From Rhinopithecus roxellana (lineage: Eukaryota > Chordata > Mammalia > Primates > Cercopithecidae): 64,000 nucleotides of DNA. Location of the stretch: NCBI RefSeq assembly GCF_007565055.1, contig NC_044555.1, forward strand, positions 34,481,111-34,545,110, written 5' to 3'. The notes beneath the pieces were generated by a model that was given only the letters and a program-made list of their open reading frames with translations, did not search any database and had not been told where the DNA came from. Each line of letters starts with the position of its first letter. The stretch's first letter is position 1. Both the position numbers and the translations under genes were made by a program. Below are positions 12,738 through 26,149 of the stretch, one piece after another.

Positions 12738-13141
12738 CACTGATCATCAATGGCTGCTGAAACCATTGAGTGAAAGACTGAAGAAATTTTATAATGTATG
12801 AACCAGGCTGACAATCCCTGAACACAAAGACATACTTAAGTATTATGCACCTCCCGGAAGGATAAATCAGCAAGTGTGTTCAACACCACTTATGAAGTAT
12901 TCTTGCCAAAAAAAATTAAATCTGAATTGATCAAGCCTCTAGATTCATCAGTTCATATTAAAATAAAGATACAGGAACACATTAATAACACCACAAGAAT
13001 ACAATTAGCAAATTCCAAAATGTGGGATATAGCACAGGGCAAATGGCCCAGTTTCTTCAACAAATAAATAGCAAGGAGAAAAACGAGAGAGAGGAGAATC
13101 TGGGAGATTTGCCATAGATTAAAAGGGACTTGAGAGGCTAT
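12738..13141. other. Unassigned 400 bp before the LTR
   Basis: Contains a phrase (AATTCCAAAATGTGGGATAT) reminiscent of an old interspersed repeat, but I cannot place it. The open stretch at 12,876-13,067 has no recognisable protein. Confidence 0.4.
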
Positions 13142-13621
13142 TGAGAGATGGTTTTCCACAGGTCTCTGCACATCTTGAAAGCAGACTCACTGACTGCCTT
13201 TTTTCCAACTTATCTTTTCAAGGCTGTTAATATAGCAAGCAGCCCTGGAAGACAGAGTCTCCCTCCAGAACAAAGGGCAGGTTATACTAGAAATTATACT
13301 AAATGTAATTTCTCCCTTCAGAACAAAGGAGAGGCAGACTTATTGCCCATTATAAAAGATCTGGAGTCCATAAATTTAGGCTTTCTCTCCTATAATGGAA
13401 CCCACTGTATGTGCAGGTATCATCTAGCCCTCTGCATTGCCTTGTGGAAACTGAGGCTCAGAGAAGCAGCACAAATGCTAACACTCCGGCTACCACTATT
13501 GCCACAAGTATTATAAAGTCCTTTATCTCTTACTGAGGAGTCTTGTATTTTTTTGCCAGCAACCATGATACTGTGCTGGGTTTTTATCTTGCAAGTAGGG
13601 TAAAATCTCAGACCCTTCACA
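13142..13621 (+). mobile_element. ERV1 LTR 'X', copy 1
   Basis: Begins TGAGAGATGG and ends GACCCTTCACA. The order of segments (ACTGACTGCCTTTTTTCC, AGCAGCCCTGGAAGACAG, GTATTATAAAGTCCTTTAT, AAGTAGGGTAAAATCTCAG) is shared with the LTRs at 16.7/27.3 kb and 40.1/41.4 kb. It is followed by a MaLR LTR rather than by clear ERV internal sequence, so it may be a solo LTR rather than the 5' end of the element downstream. Confidence 0.75.
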
Positions 13622-13734
13622 GTTCTTGGAAGTTCTGGTGATTAGGATTGGCCACTCACAGAGATGTAGCTTTCTGGAAAAGGAAAGATGAGGGCCTTGT
13701 AGACCCCTGAAAGGAAAAAATAATCCCCCCAACT

Positions 13735-14536
<802 letters not shown>

Positions 14537-14796
14537 TGGGGCAATTAAGAGGATTTAAGGTGAATCAGCAGTGAATATGTTGACTACATTGTATGGTCAA
14601 CTGTGTAATAAATGGTCCTCCACTTTACTGCTTGTCAATGAGGAGGAACTGGAGAAATTATTACACACTAAGTGACAGGAAGAAGGTTTAAAGAGTCTCC
14701 TAGTTATTCCAAACTCTCACCCAGGTGGGGGACTTCCTCACCAATCTGATGGTCAGTCTCAGGTTCCCCCCAGTGGGGGGATGCCATTGAGGGGAA

Positions 14797-14967
14797 TGCC
14801 ACCCGATACAGAGGTCTGTGCATACTGAAAACATGAGAGGTTCACTAGGTTGAGTCCTGAGAGCCTGCTTCATTGCTTGAAACTGAAAGTAAATGGGAAG
14901 ACTTGCTTACTGGCATAGCGCCGCGCCCTCTCACTCCATGCCTGGTCCCTCTGTCCCCTTCTACCCT
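14797..14967 (+). repeat. 171-bp direct repeat, copy 1
   Basis: Runs from TGCCACCCGATACAGAG to CTTCTACCCT. It matches 15,721-15,891 over its whole length with only scattered differences. Confidence 0.9.
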
Positions 14968-15720
14968 TAGTAATGACCAGTACTAAGGATCATTGGTGGG
15001 AGGGGTGGAGATGCAGTTCCCAACCCTTTTGCAGACAATAGTTACAGAAAAGAGCATCTACACTCAAGACAGAAAAAGAGGAAAGTTCATGACTGGTAGG
15101 CACAGAAACCAGGAAAATGGTCAGAACTTTGGCTGGTCTGGTTGCACGACAGGCAGGAGGGGATGTAAAGCTTGTTAAGGAAGAAGGGCAACAGCTGGGG
15201 TGTTCACAGCTCGGCCCCTCCTGCAGTCTATCATGCCAACCTTAGAGCCCTTCAGAAGCAACAGGAGAAGGTCTCAGAGGTTTTTTGCAGTAGATTCTGG
15301 CTGCTGTCATTAGGCCTATAGTTAGCCCTCTTGGTAAGCTGCCTGAGATGAACTCTTATGGGAAATCACAGATGAGGCATTGACTAGCATTGGGCTCTTA
15401 CTGCCCCGTATTGGATCTATAATGCTAGGAAATGAGAAACTGACCCAAAGAATTCAAGATTTTTTTTAGGTCAGCTCACACTGTCCTGGAAAACTCCCCT
15501 CATTTTTATGTTTAAAACTAAGCAAGAACTTAAGGTATGCTATCAGGAAAATGGGCAGCAAATGTGCCAGCTTAAAGCGGACATCTTGAAAGTAAGAAGT
15601 TGCTACTGTGCTAGTAAAGCCTGAGTTTACCAATGGGCATGACTAGAAAGCAATGTGGCCATGGCTGTAGAACTGAGGCATCCCCAAAGTCGAAATAGAT
15701 GGTGTCAATAAGGCTGACCT

Positions 15721-15891
15721 TGCCGCCCGATACAGAGTTCTGGGCATACTAAAAACATGAGAGGTTCACTAGGTTGAGTCCTGAGCAGCTGCTGCATTGC
15801 TTGAAACTGAAAGTAAATGGGAAGACTTGCTTACTGGCATGGCACTGCGTCCTCTCACTCCATGCTTGGTCCCTCTGTCTCCTTCTACCCT
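15721..15891 (+). repeat. 171-bp direct repeat, copy 2
   Basis: Same length as copy 1, 924 bp downstream. Sequence on both outer sides differs, so this is not a simple tandem duplication of a 924-bp unit. Confidence 0.9.
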
Positions 15892-16319
15892 GAAATCGGC
15901 TGTTTTTAATAAATGATTAGAGAGGGGACAGAGTCCTCCCTGTTTCCTAGAGGGACCAAAGGCCACCATACACGTCCCTCTGAGTGTGCTGGAGAACTTC
16001 AGGGAAGGGAGGGACTCGGACTTCTAAGGCGTGGTTGGATACAGTCGCCCAAGGGACCATCCTATCTGATCTCAAGGTGTGGAAGGGAGAACCCAATTCA
16101 ACTGATGGGGTTTAAGCAGGGATTAGTGAGGAAGGGAAACTAAAGTGACCTTCTGGGTAGGGCCCTTTGGGCCAATTCAATGTACTGTTATTGGGGCTTC
16201 CATGACTGAGTATATCACTGGCATGATGTTTTACATGCCTGTGCTGTGAATGCTCATCCAGTCCAAAGAGGATTCTCCTGTTCAGGGACTGCCATATGTA
16301 GACACATGGTAGTGAGACA

Positions 16320-16685
16320 TGCAAGCCACTCCCCAACCCATCTACCTTTCTCTCCCAGGTGGTCCAACAAAAAGGAGAGAAAGAATCCCTGGAGGACAAA
16401 GAGCAATCACAGCTTCAATTAAGGACAGAAAGGCAGCAGGCATAGTGAGATATGTAAGATGTCAATACAACAGCCCTATATGGCCAGTGAAAAAGATTAG
16501 CAGAAGCTGGAGGCTGACAGGGGATTACTGCCAACTGAATTCAGTTGTTGCTCCCATAGTCCTGGCTGTTACAAACATAGTGACTATAACTGAATACACT
16601 GCACAAGCGAATGGCATTTGGGACACTGTGTTGGACATTGCCTATGTTTTCTTTTCTACCCCACTGGAGTTGGAAGACACTTCCA
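16320..16685 (+). pseudogene. Element C reverse transcriptase, N-terminal part
   Basis: The open stretch 16,319-16,723 includes SPIWPVKKISRSWRLTGDYC, then a V-L-D-I-A motif and FFSTPLELED. These are the fingers and early palm of an ERV1 reverse transcriptase. The homology stops right after this, at about 16,685. The next expected palm sequence appears 10.7 kb later, at about 27,440. The intervening DNA is an LTR and a complete inserted provirus. Confidence 0.82.
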
Positions 16686-16944
16686 TGGGTCTCTTGTGCT
16701 CCTACACATCTTGCTGGGTATGACTAGACAGCAAGGCCTGGACTGCTCTTGACCTGGACATGCCTCAGGCTTATATCTGCATCAAGCAAGTTTGAACCTT
16801 GCCTACAGGCGGCTGTTCAGCAGCAGGTTCCCTGGGATGTGTTCATTTCCTGTAGTGCACCTCACTCACTGCATGTGCAGGCACTCATCAAGGACAATCT
16901 GAGCCACCCCTGTGGGAACTGGGATTTGGAGAACCCCTAGCCTA
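16686..16944 (+). mobile_element. ERV1 LTR 'X', copy 2, left part
   Basis: Resembles LTR X copy 1: the stretch CACTGCATGTGCAGGCACTC (about 16,868-16,887) aligns with CACTGTATGTGCAGGTATC in copy 1. It is interrupted by provirus A and continues at 27,289. Confidence 0.6.
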
Positions 16945-17070
16945 TAAGGTTAAAAAAGAGTTGAATTTTCACTGTTGCCAAGGGGGAAAAATGCCTTTTC
17001 TCTTCTTCCCTTTTCTAGAGCATTTCCTTGAGAAGATTTATATTCTCTTCAGTATGTACATAAATCTTTT

Positions 17071-17348
17071 TTTTTTTTTTTTTTTTGAGACGGAGTCTTG
17101 CTCTGTCGCCCAGGCTGGAGTGCAGTGGTGCAATCTCAGCTCACTGCAAGCTCCGCCTCCTGGGTTACATCATTCTCCCGCCTCAGTCTCCTGAGTAGCT
17201 GGGACTATAGGCGCCCACCACCATGCCCGGCTAATTGTTTTTTGTATTTTTAGTAAAGATGGGGTTTCACCATGTTAGCCAGGATGGTCTCAATCTCCTG
17301 ACCTCGTGATCCGCCCGCCTTGGCCTCCCAAAGTGCTGGGATTACAGG
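17071..17348 (-). mobile_element. Alu in provirus A 5' LTR
   Basis: Minus-strand AluS/Y lacking its first bases. Target duplication cataaatctttt at 17,059-17,070 and 17,349-17,360. Confidence 0.95.
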
Positions 17349-17809
17349 CATAAATCTTTTTAAAAGCTAAATAAGCTTTCTGTCAGCATTACAATGCAGA
17401 AATGTTTTTCTTAAGAGCTTATGAGCCATCTCTTTGAATACAGATATCAAGAATCCTATCTCCTATTTCCCTGTAACCCTGGAGTTTAGCGTAGGCACCA
17501 GGCTCTAAGCTGTAACTACCTGCTTTTCATAGAGACAGAGTTTGACTTTTGCCTTTGTATAAAGGCAATTAACTAGCATGTGTGGCCGCTCCAATTACCA
17601 GGTAAACAGGATGAACTATAAAAGAATATATAACAAATGGTGCTGTCAAGTCATCTCACATGAGGATGAGTTATCGTTTATCCTGAGAACATGTATGTAA
17701 TGGATTATATCTGCTTGGCTACATAAAAGGGTGAGATTTTCTGCTACCTTTGCAATCTCATTAGCAGATTGCCTGTGATGCAAATCAGTGGGCTTAATGC
17801 TTATTCAAT

Positions 17810-17815
17810 AATAAA
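17810..17815 (+). promoter_or_regulatory. LTR polyadenylation signal AATAAA
   Basis: Conserved in both LTRs of provirus A (the other at 27,202-27,207), each inside ATTCAATAATAAAACT. Confidence 0.7.
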
Positions 17816-17892
17816 ACTGTTTTCTTTCTTCCCTACATTTGTAGTCAGGATTGCCTGGGTTGCCAGATTTTACTTTTAATTTTCCCCTAGCA

Positions 17893-18830
17893 ATCTGCTG
17901 ATGAGGACAGGATGGCCTGGAAGTTCCTGAATTGAGCAGACCAGCTGAGGGTGAATTATAAAATGTCTCCCTTCTAGCTCTGTGCTATTTTCAAATACTA
18001 AGCCAGACAAATCATCTTTTCCAAATTCCAGATTTTATGACTGAGAAGCATGTGTAATGCAGAACCTATAACTCCATCAGGATCACCACTAGCTTTGATA
18101 GTAGAAAACCATGGGAAAGCCTGCAGGGCTTTCTCTTAAAGGGCTAACATATCTGTATATAACATTTGGAATGAGAATCCAGTCTTATAGTGTGACCTGA
18201 GGATGATTCTTTTTATTTGGGTGAATTAACTTATTTGTGGTGATTCTTAAAAGGACCTCATTGCAAGCAAATGTATTACTCATGTTTATGGGATGAATGT
18301 CATTCTAAGAAGAAAGTTAAAAATTATTTGGAAGGATTGAGGAAAACAGAAGAGCAAATGAGAGAATGAAAGGTACTTTCTCTTTCACCAAACCCTCCTG
18401 CTCCTCCTTGCTCTGCTGTCCCCATTCACTCTGTTCCCCTTGCATTGACCTCTTTATCTCTACCCACCCCTACCCCGTGGCCTCAAATTGACTCCTGGTA
18501 AGAAGAAAGCCATAATCTTTGAGATGGGTGGTTCCCTTAGGGGGTTTCCCTGCAAAGAGGGACAAAAGCCCAACTGTTTTCACCAGCAATAAATTATCTG
18601 CCCTGTGTGAGGTTTGTGTGCCCTGATTCCATTTCATGCTTAGCCTAGATTGCACCTCCAACTGTCAGAATAACTGAGATACAAGACTGTCCCCATATGC
18701 AGGTGACAAGATGGAGAGCAGTTGCAGTAGTTACTTGGAAAATACAAACAAAAAAGGTGTGTTAGGCTGATACATACCAACATAGAAAAGAAATCCCAAG
18801 TGCTATCTAATTCTACATCTTTCTTAACTC
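17893..18830 (+). mobile_element. Provirus A leader region
   Basis: Between the 5' LTR and the first gag-like coding remnant. No tRNA-complementary primer site is recognised. No other repeat is seen. Confidence 0.5.
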
Positions 18831-18831
18831 A

Positions 18832-19130
18832 ATGACAGGACAGCAGCCCTTCCTATCTGCATCACCAATAAGGCTGATGCCATCACAAAGCTACCCCAGA
18901 CCTCCACAAGTGGAACCTGAAATGGTAAGAATCTATGCCTTCAACTTGGCCAATATTACTCACATAAGGACTTCCTTTCCTGTGCCCAGGCAAGAGCCAC
19001 AGAAGTTTGCACAAGAACTTGGTTGTGTGTTTCCAGTTTACAACCCTGAATATGGGGATGTACACTGGCTCCTACATGAAATTCTGCAACCAGCAGGCTG
19101 TGCTTGTTTGATGGAACAGGCATGTTAGGG
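18832..19130 (+). pseudogene. Provirus A gag capsid-like remnant
   Basis: An open stretch of 98 codons includes HIRTSFPVPRQEPQKFAQEL and then NPEYGDVHWLLHEIL. This pattern (basic, then F-x-x-x-L, then a D-V-x-x-L-L helix) is that of the capsid N-terminal domain in gammaretrovirus-like Gag. It stops at 19,126, and downstream sequence to 19,500 is shifted in frame. Gag builds the virion core; this copy is broken. Confidence 0.55.
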
Positions 19131-19529
19131 ATTGGAAGATGACCTGTCACAATAGGAGGAATAGTGGCCAAAAGACTGCTACTATCTGCCGTCCCCCATG
19201 GCCATGGAAGAACAAGGGCTTTAGGGACCCATTAAAAAAGTTGCTAATGCCCATACTTGAACCCCTTTCTGCCAAAAGTGAGCTGGCAGAAATTACAGCA
19301 GTGAACCTAGAAGATGAGTGTGCTTCTTGTTGATTTCTCTCAGCAGTTTGTTGAGGCTTTCTCAAAATTTACCAGCACAAATCTAGGGACGGATCAAAAA
19401 TACTCTCTGGTCCTGTCTACCTTTGTCTCAGCCAAGGACAGATTATTACTCAAATCTTAGCAGCAGCTACTTAGTTTTGGGACAAGCCAGAGAAAGATGA
19501 AGAAGAGAAGCAATTAAAACCCACTGTGA

Positions 19530-19843
19530 GGCCAGGCATGCTGGCTCACGCCTGTAATCCCAGCACTTTGGGAGGCTGAGACGGGCAAATTGCTTGAGGC
19601 CAAGGACTTCAAGATGAGCCTGAGCAACATGGCGAAATCCTGTCTGTACTAAAAATACAAAAATTAGCCAGGCATGGTGGCATGTGCCTGTAGTCCCAGC
19701 TACTTGGGAGGCTGAGGCAGGAGAATCACTTGTACCCAGGAGGTGGAGGTTTCAGTGAGCCAAGATTGTGCCACTGCATTCCAGCCTGGGTGACACAGCA
19801 AGACTCTGTGTCAAAACAAAACAAAACAAAACAAACAAACAAA
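19530..19843 (+). mobile_element. Alu in provirus A
   Basis: Plus-strand Alu with a (CAAAA)n tail. Its last part is included in a tandem duplication that follows. Confidence 0.94.
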
Positions 19844-19993
19844 CTCCACTGTGTTAACTGTACCCAGGAGGTGGAGGTTTCAGTGAGCTGAGATTGTGCC
19901 ACTGCATTCCAGCCTGGGTGACACAACAAGACTCTGTGTCAAAACAAAACAAAACAAAACAAAACAAACAAAAAAACTCCACTGTGTTAACTG
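19733..19993 (+). repeat. Tandem duplication of Alu tail plus flanking DNA
   Basis: Unit 1 at 19,733-19,860 and unit 2 at 19,861-19,993 both run from TACCCAGGAGGTGGAGG through the Alu tail and the unique flank CTCCACTGTGTTAACTG. The extra DNA is therefore a local duplication, not a second Alu insertion. Confidence 0.93.
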
Positions 19994-20200
19994 TTCAGTT
20001 ACAACTATTTTCCAAAGGAATCACGCTACCCTGTACAATATATAAAGGGAGTCAAGGACAATGAGAAAACTGTCATTAGAGTAAGAAGCCAGAACATTGG
20101 AAGAGGGATTGTAGAGATCCCAGAGGATGCAGAAATTCCAGGAACAGAGAGACATCAGGAAAGCCCCGGAGAAAACCCTCCACTAAGGAACAACTGGCAA

Positions 20201-20383
20201 TTGGCTCAAAACTGGCAGACTGAGGGAGTTTCAGGGGTGGAAACTAGTGAACGGCAAGTGTCAATAACTTCCCCTCAGGCTAACCTATGCTTGCCTTTTC
20301 TGGTAGATACTGGTGCTACTTATTCTGCAATTGCCTCAAATTTCTCACTTGCCATCTGGCGACAGGTTAATATAGGCTGCTGA
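20201..20383 (+). pseudogene. Provirus A protease remnant
   Basis: A 60-codon open stretch contains LPFLVDTGATYSAI with the active-site D-T-G at 20,306-20,314. The catalytic triad is intact here, unlike the reverse transcriptase downstream. The flap and C-terminal half are lost to a frame change. Confidence 0.75.
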
Positions 20384-20819
20384 CATTTCAGGTCAGCCTT
20401 CTACTTGTTTCTTTCCCTCCACAGTTCCCATAAAGATAGGTCCTCTGATAACGAACATGCTTTCTTACTTTCTCCTGATCCTCCTGTAAAGCTATTGAAG
20501 AGAGACTTCCTTGCAGATTTGCTGTGCAAAATAAAGGCTACCATATTCTCTACTCCAGATGGAGTGCTTGTGGAGATGCCTAGAGGAAAAGGCACCTGAT
20601 CTGGTTACTGGGTGCCTTTAGAAAGAAAAGGGGATGGCAGAGGGTAGCAGTCTCACACTGTGCTGGAAAAGTACCCCAAACTGAAACAAATCAATGGGAC
20701 CCATAGAATAATGATACTGGTTTAATTCAAGATATCAAATCAATAAAAATAGCTTACCAAAAAGATAAGCTATGGCCATGTATAACACAATAACTTTTGT
20801 TGAGAGCTCAATCAGAAGG

Positions 20820-21850
20820 AATAAAACCATGTATAAAAGAATTAGAAAACTCAGGAATAATTTTAAAAGGGCACTCACCCTGTAATAGTCCCAGACTTCT
20901 AGTTAAGAAAGGTACATTTGATGAAGATTGACAACCACTATATAGATTTATACAAGACCTTAGGGAAGTAAATACATTTGTTACTCCATTGACCCCATTA
21001 TTTCCTAACCCTGCAACTACTCTGACTTCAGTGCCATTGTCTGCAAATTTTTCCTGTGTAGTATATCTGTGTTTTGCATTTTTTTCTGTTCCTCTAGCTA
21101 ATGAGTCTAAATTCTAGTTGGTTTTTACTTATGATGAAGTCTAATATTTATGGCAAATGGTCTCTCAAGGGTTTCAGGACTCTCTTACTCTTTTTCTCAA
21201 GCCATTCACAGGAAAACTTAGGGAAATCTGTCTCACTGGAGGGATGTGTAATTATTCAATATGTAGATTATTTGCTGGTAGACTCTAAAACTGAAGAACA
21301 ATGCAAAACTGATACTTTGACTTTGTTACAATTCCTTGCTTGGCTGGGACATATGGCCTCACTAAACAAACTCTAATACTGCCAAACTAAAGTGAAATAT
21401 TTAGGGAATCTGTTGTCAGGTAAAGGCTGCAATTTTGCAGATGAAAGGGCCTACTACAATAAAACAACTGAGACCATTTTGGGAACTGCTAGGGGACTAG
21501 AGAACAGGGGATTCCAGCTTCTGCAAAGAGCAGAAAACCTCGGATGGAGCAACTGCATGTTAACTCTCCAAATGTTCTGATTTGGTCCCTAGAATCCGAA
21601 GAGGCTTTTGAATAACTAAGATTGGCTATGGTCTCTCCCTTAGCTTCGGGGATTCCAAAATTTTTAAAACCTTTCCACTTGTTTTATCATGAAAATAAAA
21701 GTGCTGCTAGTAGAATTTTAACTCACAAGGCAGGGTTAGGCTATAGACCGACAGCTCATTTCCCAGTTCTTCTGGATGCTGTTGGGAATGTCGGGATGCC
21801 CCTGAGCAGTAGCAACAGCTGCCACACTTAGTGAAAAGGCTCAAACCCTT
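20820..21850 (+). pseudogene. Provirus A reverse transcriptase remnant
   Basis: Fingers sequence near 20,870-20,985 includes YRFIQDLREVN. The catalytic box in the 21,101-21,376 open stretch reads Y-V-D-Y at 21,260-21,271, so the second aspartate of the YxDD box is replaced by tyrosine. Thumb-like sequence follows (LAWLGH...). Connection and RNase H-like sequence runs from about 21,620. Multiple stops. Dead. Confidence 0.8.
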
Positions 21851-22639
21851 ACCTTGGGTCACCTGACTCTTCTGCATACCCTTCATGCTATGACAACTAT
21901 CTTATAAGTGGATAAGACCCAGCATTTATTGGTGTACCATCTGATTAATTATGGATCAGCATTATTACCCAATTCTAATCTTGTGCTTGAAGATGCAATC
22001 TTCAAACACCAGCTACTGTTTTACCAGATCCTGGTCAAATAGATGATCATGAGTATACAACAGTAATAGAAGATACTAGGCAGCAACCTGATTTTTCTGA
22101 TATTCCTGCTCAAAATGCATATTTGATAATATATGAGGGGCATATACCTGGGATGAGAAGGGCCACCTTCAGGGTTCTTATGCTGTGGTGACTGCTCAGG
22201 AAATCTTGAATGCTTATGTTTTGCCTGGAATTAAATCAGCACAAGCAGCCAAACTAATAGCAGCTACTAGGGATCTACAACTCTTGGTTCAAAACTTAAA
22301 GTGAATCTATATACTGACAATAAACATGTGTTTGGTGTCTGTCATATAATAGGCAATTTGAAAAAATAGGGGATTCTTGACGTCATGGGAACTAAAATAT
22401 CTCATGGAAAATTAATATCCAATTTGTGAGAGGCTTCACAATGGCTGAGTAAGATAGCAATAATCCACTGTAGAGACCACATAGTGCAGAACAACAAAAT
22501 TTCTAAAGGCAATGATTCTGCTGATAGAGATGTAAAAACTACGGTTAACACATGGCCAACACCCAGTTCAGAAGCCCCAATTCAAATACAAGAAACTTCC
22601 ATTTGTTTTCAAAAATAAGCGTTCCAAAAGAAAATGGGC

Positions 22640-23640
22640 AAATGGATCAAGGAAGGGGCTGTACTATGGGAATTAGCTAACAATATAATTCCTACTCCCT
22701 GGTCTTTATTTACTTGGTTAGTATTATGTCAGCAACAAAATTAGCTACATAAAAGATGGATTTTAAAGGCATCAGACTGTCACTATGCCTACCAAAAAGA
22801 TGAATTTATTCAAAACGTAGTAAAGAGATGTGCTATTTGTCAGCAAAAGTCTTCACGGACCACTCCCAGGGTAAGCACAGGGAAAACTTCCTGTGCTTTT
22901 TCCCCAATCAACATACCAGGAACCTGGTGGCAGCTGGATTTCATAGAATCAATGCCTGCAGAAGGTAAGAGATGTTTGTCTAGTTATGTGTATGAATGCC
23001 CTGAAGTTTTGCCCTCTTCAAAAGTCATTGTTCAGGCAGTAGTAAAGTTTTCCTTAATAAACATAATTCTCACTTTGGAGATACAAAAGCAGATTGAATC
23101 ACAGTAAGACCTTTTATCTTCTGTTATTCAGGAATTATGCAAATGTTTACAGAATCCTATAAACTATTATATGCTCTATCAATCATCTTCAGTCCTCTGG
23201 GCAAGTGGAGCAAATGAATCAAAGTCTAAAAAAACTCATTGGCCAAGATTCACTGACTTCCTGGATTAAAATGGCCAATGGCTTTACCACTAGCCTTGTT
23301 AAAAATTAGAGCAACCCCTGCTAGCAAGCATGGTATCACTCCCTTTGAACTTATGTTTGGCAGACCTATGATGTGGGTCTGAGACCATGTCCTGTGCCTA
23401 ACTTAATTGAATCTTCTTATAATCATATTCAATATTTAAAAGAGTTCCTCTCTTCCTTAGGAACCCTAAGATATAAAGTCATAAAGACCTGGATGGACCT
23501 GCTGGAAGAAGTCTGCCACCTCTATCAACCAGGAGATTTCATCTACATGAAAGTGTTCCTGGGGAAAGACGGGCTGTTGCTGACCTTTTCAAGTGCTGCT
23601 GATCACCCACTCTGCTATCAAAGTAAAAGAAAAATGCAGT
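22640..23640 (+). pseudogene. Provirus A integrase remnant
   Basis: The zinc-binding end reads C-A-I-C with an upstream histidine pair region near 22,775-22,850. The start of the catalytic core, PGTWWQLDFI, is at about 22,917-22,946, holding the first core aspartate. Further core and C-terminal sequence extends to about 23,640 with stops and frame changes. The frame then meets an Alu. Confidence 0.75.
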
Positions 23641-23642
23641 TG

Positions 23643-23947
<305 letters not shown>

Positions 23948-24199
23948 AAAAATGCAGTTGGATCCATGCTTTCCTTGTGAAGCCAGTACTGAAAAAAAAC
24001 TTGAAACTTAAGTTTTCCAAAGTAACTTATACTGGTATTGAGATTTGGCTAAAAAGGGGTATTCTGGAAAATGTATTACTACTATCCTCAGAGACTGCCT
24101 TGCTGTCCTCTTCTTAATAGGCTTATTTTGATTACTTAAGCATCTCATTTTACTAGAAAACAAATCTGTTATTTGTTATGCTGCTTTTTTTTGTACTCC

Positions 24200-26130
24200 C
24201 AGTAATGGTCTCCACAATTACACAGACCATGTCCTGTGCCCATGCCATGTCCTGTTTTTCCTGATGAACTCCATATTATATCCTTGGAATACTGGACTTT
24301 TAAGTCCAACAGTCAAATTATTGGCAGAGTAAAGGTAGAGCTATCTTCACTAGTAATGTTTGATAATACTAAATTATATGCATCCAGATACTCAAGCCCT
24401 AAATTTGATACAAAAATGTTTGTTAATTGGTTTGATTGGAAGGATACTTGGAGGAAAAAAAGGAATCTGTTAACTATACAACAATCAAAATACCTATAGG
24501 AGTAAGCCTTGTGATTTATTCTCTCACTGCTACTATGGTAGAGGTTTGTTTCAATAAAACTACTGATAGTTGTAAAGACAGCAATGGTAAATTACATCCA
24601 CACTGGTGGGAATCCTTTCAACAGACTCCTCAAGATGGATATAATAGAGATACCCCCCACCCCCACCCCCCGCCACTATGTTTGGAACATGGCAATGCCC
24701 TAAGCCTATTTTAATAGCCCTCAGGATTACAGGTAGATGATTTTTCTTGAACTATCTGAGGCTGCTATCAGTCTTCACAGGTAGACATGTATCCCTTGAG
24801 TCTTCCCAATATAAAATTTATTAACGGGCCTGTTTGTGGACAGCCAAGGGCAAAAGGAGACTTATTAGAATACAATCCTGGGAAGAATAGGGCTAAGCAC
24901 AGATATACCTAACTCTTTTGAAATTGAGACTTTGAATAATAAACATACTGCTTTGAGACAACGACAAAAACACATAATACAATCACAAACTGGATGAATC
25001 ACATCATGTAAGATATTTTAAAAGTAAGGGGAACTCAATAGGAATGGAAATGGAGAACAGTATAGAATCAAACTATTTGGAGTAATTTAATGATGGAACC
25101 AAAAATCACCACGAAGGTCTCAGAGGCTCATTTGCACAGTCCAAGGCAATTGGTTATAAAATAGTCCCAGATACCATCACTAGTTCAGAATCAGAGGGCT
25201 GTTCATCTTTAAGGAAATAGATAGGTATTAGACTATGACTATACCAGAAGAGACAGAAGAATAGTATAAAAAAGCATCTACTTAATAGACAAACAAATCT
25301 GGCAGTCACAGATAGAGACTGCAGAAAATAGGTTTAATGTCACTGGATTAATTTAGAATGCAAATTCTCTCTAGTCCCAGAGATAAACTGGGACAGATAA
25401 ACACAGGTGGATGCCTGTTACTCATGGGGACTGACATGCCTGGTATTACTATTGATTTAGACTAATGCAAGCAATGACCCACAGATGGGGGTTTTCCTCA
25501 AGACTTAATTAGAGCCAAGCACATTAAACAATGGAAATTCAATCTGTACCCTTCAAAGAATGCCTCATAATAATATACTCGATAATAGCCAGGGGTATCT
25601 TTGTGTTCTGCATCTTGGAAATACGATTTGGGAAGATGGAACAAGTTCTATAGGGTTATGTTTTGTAAATGTGGTGTTACTTATTGACAGGAACTCAGGA
25701 GAAATTTATTGGGTGTTATAAAACTCTTAATTAAAAATTAGAATATCAGGTCCCTGGAAAGCTACTCCTCAGGCTTGGATTGGGTAAGACTTCCTAAAGA
25801 ACTACAAAACAATACTTAAACAATCATCTTAAAGAACAAGCAATAAGGACACCACCAGCAATCTGTAAAAGTAACATATCAGGAAATGAGAATTTTTGCA
25901 CATTGCTAATCAAGAATGTGCTTTAACCATTCACCACTGGTAAGACATACTTAAAGGATTTTCCCCCAATGCAAATGTTGCACTGACATTTTAAATTCAT
26001 CTTATGGTAATTTTCATAATTGCTTTGCTGTGCATCTTACTGTGGATTTGCTGGATCTTTAGATGTCTAACTGCCCAGAGAAAGGTAGAAATGGTGAGTG
26101 ATGGAGAAAATTAGAAAACTGTAGTGTTAT
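24200..26130 (+). pseudogene. Provirus A env remnant
   Basis: Stop-rich region between integrase and 3' LTR. The longest open stretches are 24,236-24,499 and 24,436-24,714. Near 25,999-26,070 an uninterrupted hydrophobic run, LMVIFIIALLCILLWICWIF, followed by a basic tail, fits the membrane anchor of a retroviral transmembrane subunit. No continuous surface subunit remains. The assignment is by position and anchor. Confidence 0.65.
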
Positions 26131-26133
26131 TAT

Positions 26134-26147
26134 AAAAGAAGGGGAAA
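26134..26147 (+). promoter_or_regulatory. Polypurine tract of provirus A
   Basis: AAAAGAAGGGGAAA lies directly upstream of the 3' LTR, where plus-strand priming occurs in retroviruses. Confidence 0.7.
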
Positions 26148-26149
26148 TC

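Larger units (their letters stand above)
14560..16320 (+). mobile_element. ERV1 internal region ('element C'), gag/protease side
   Basis: A region with a direct repeat of 171 bp and leads into an ERV1 reverse transcriptase at 16,320. It reads as degraded retroviral sequence (for example an NEKLTQRIQDFF-like stretch near 15,430), but gag and protease motifs are not clear. Assignment rests on position. Confidence 0.5.
16945..17892 (+). mobile_element. Provirus A 5' LTR (with Alu)
   Basis: Shared with the 3' LTR from TATAAGG (left) to CCCCTAGCA (right). It has a TATA-like CTACATAAAAGGG near 17,720 and an AATAAA polyadenylation signal at 17,810-17,815. An Alu splits it at 17,071-17,348. I see no clear primer-binding site after it. 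Confidence 0.85.
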
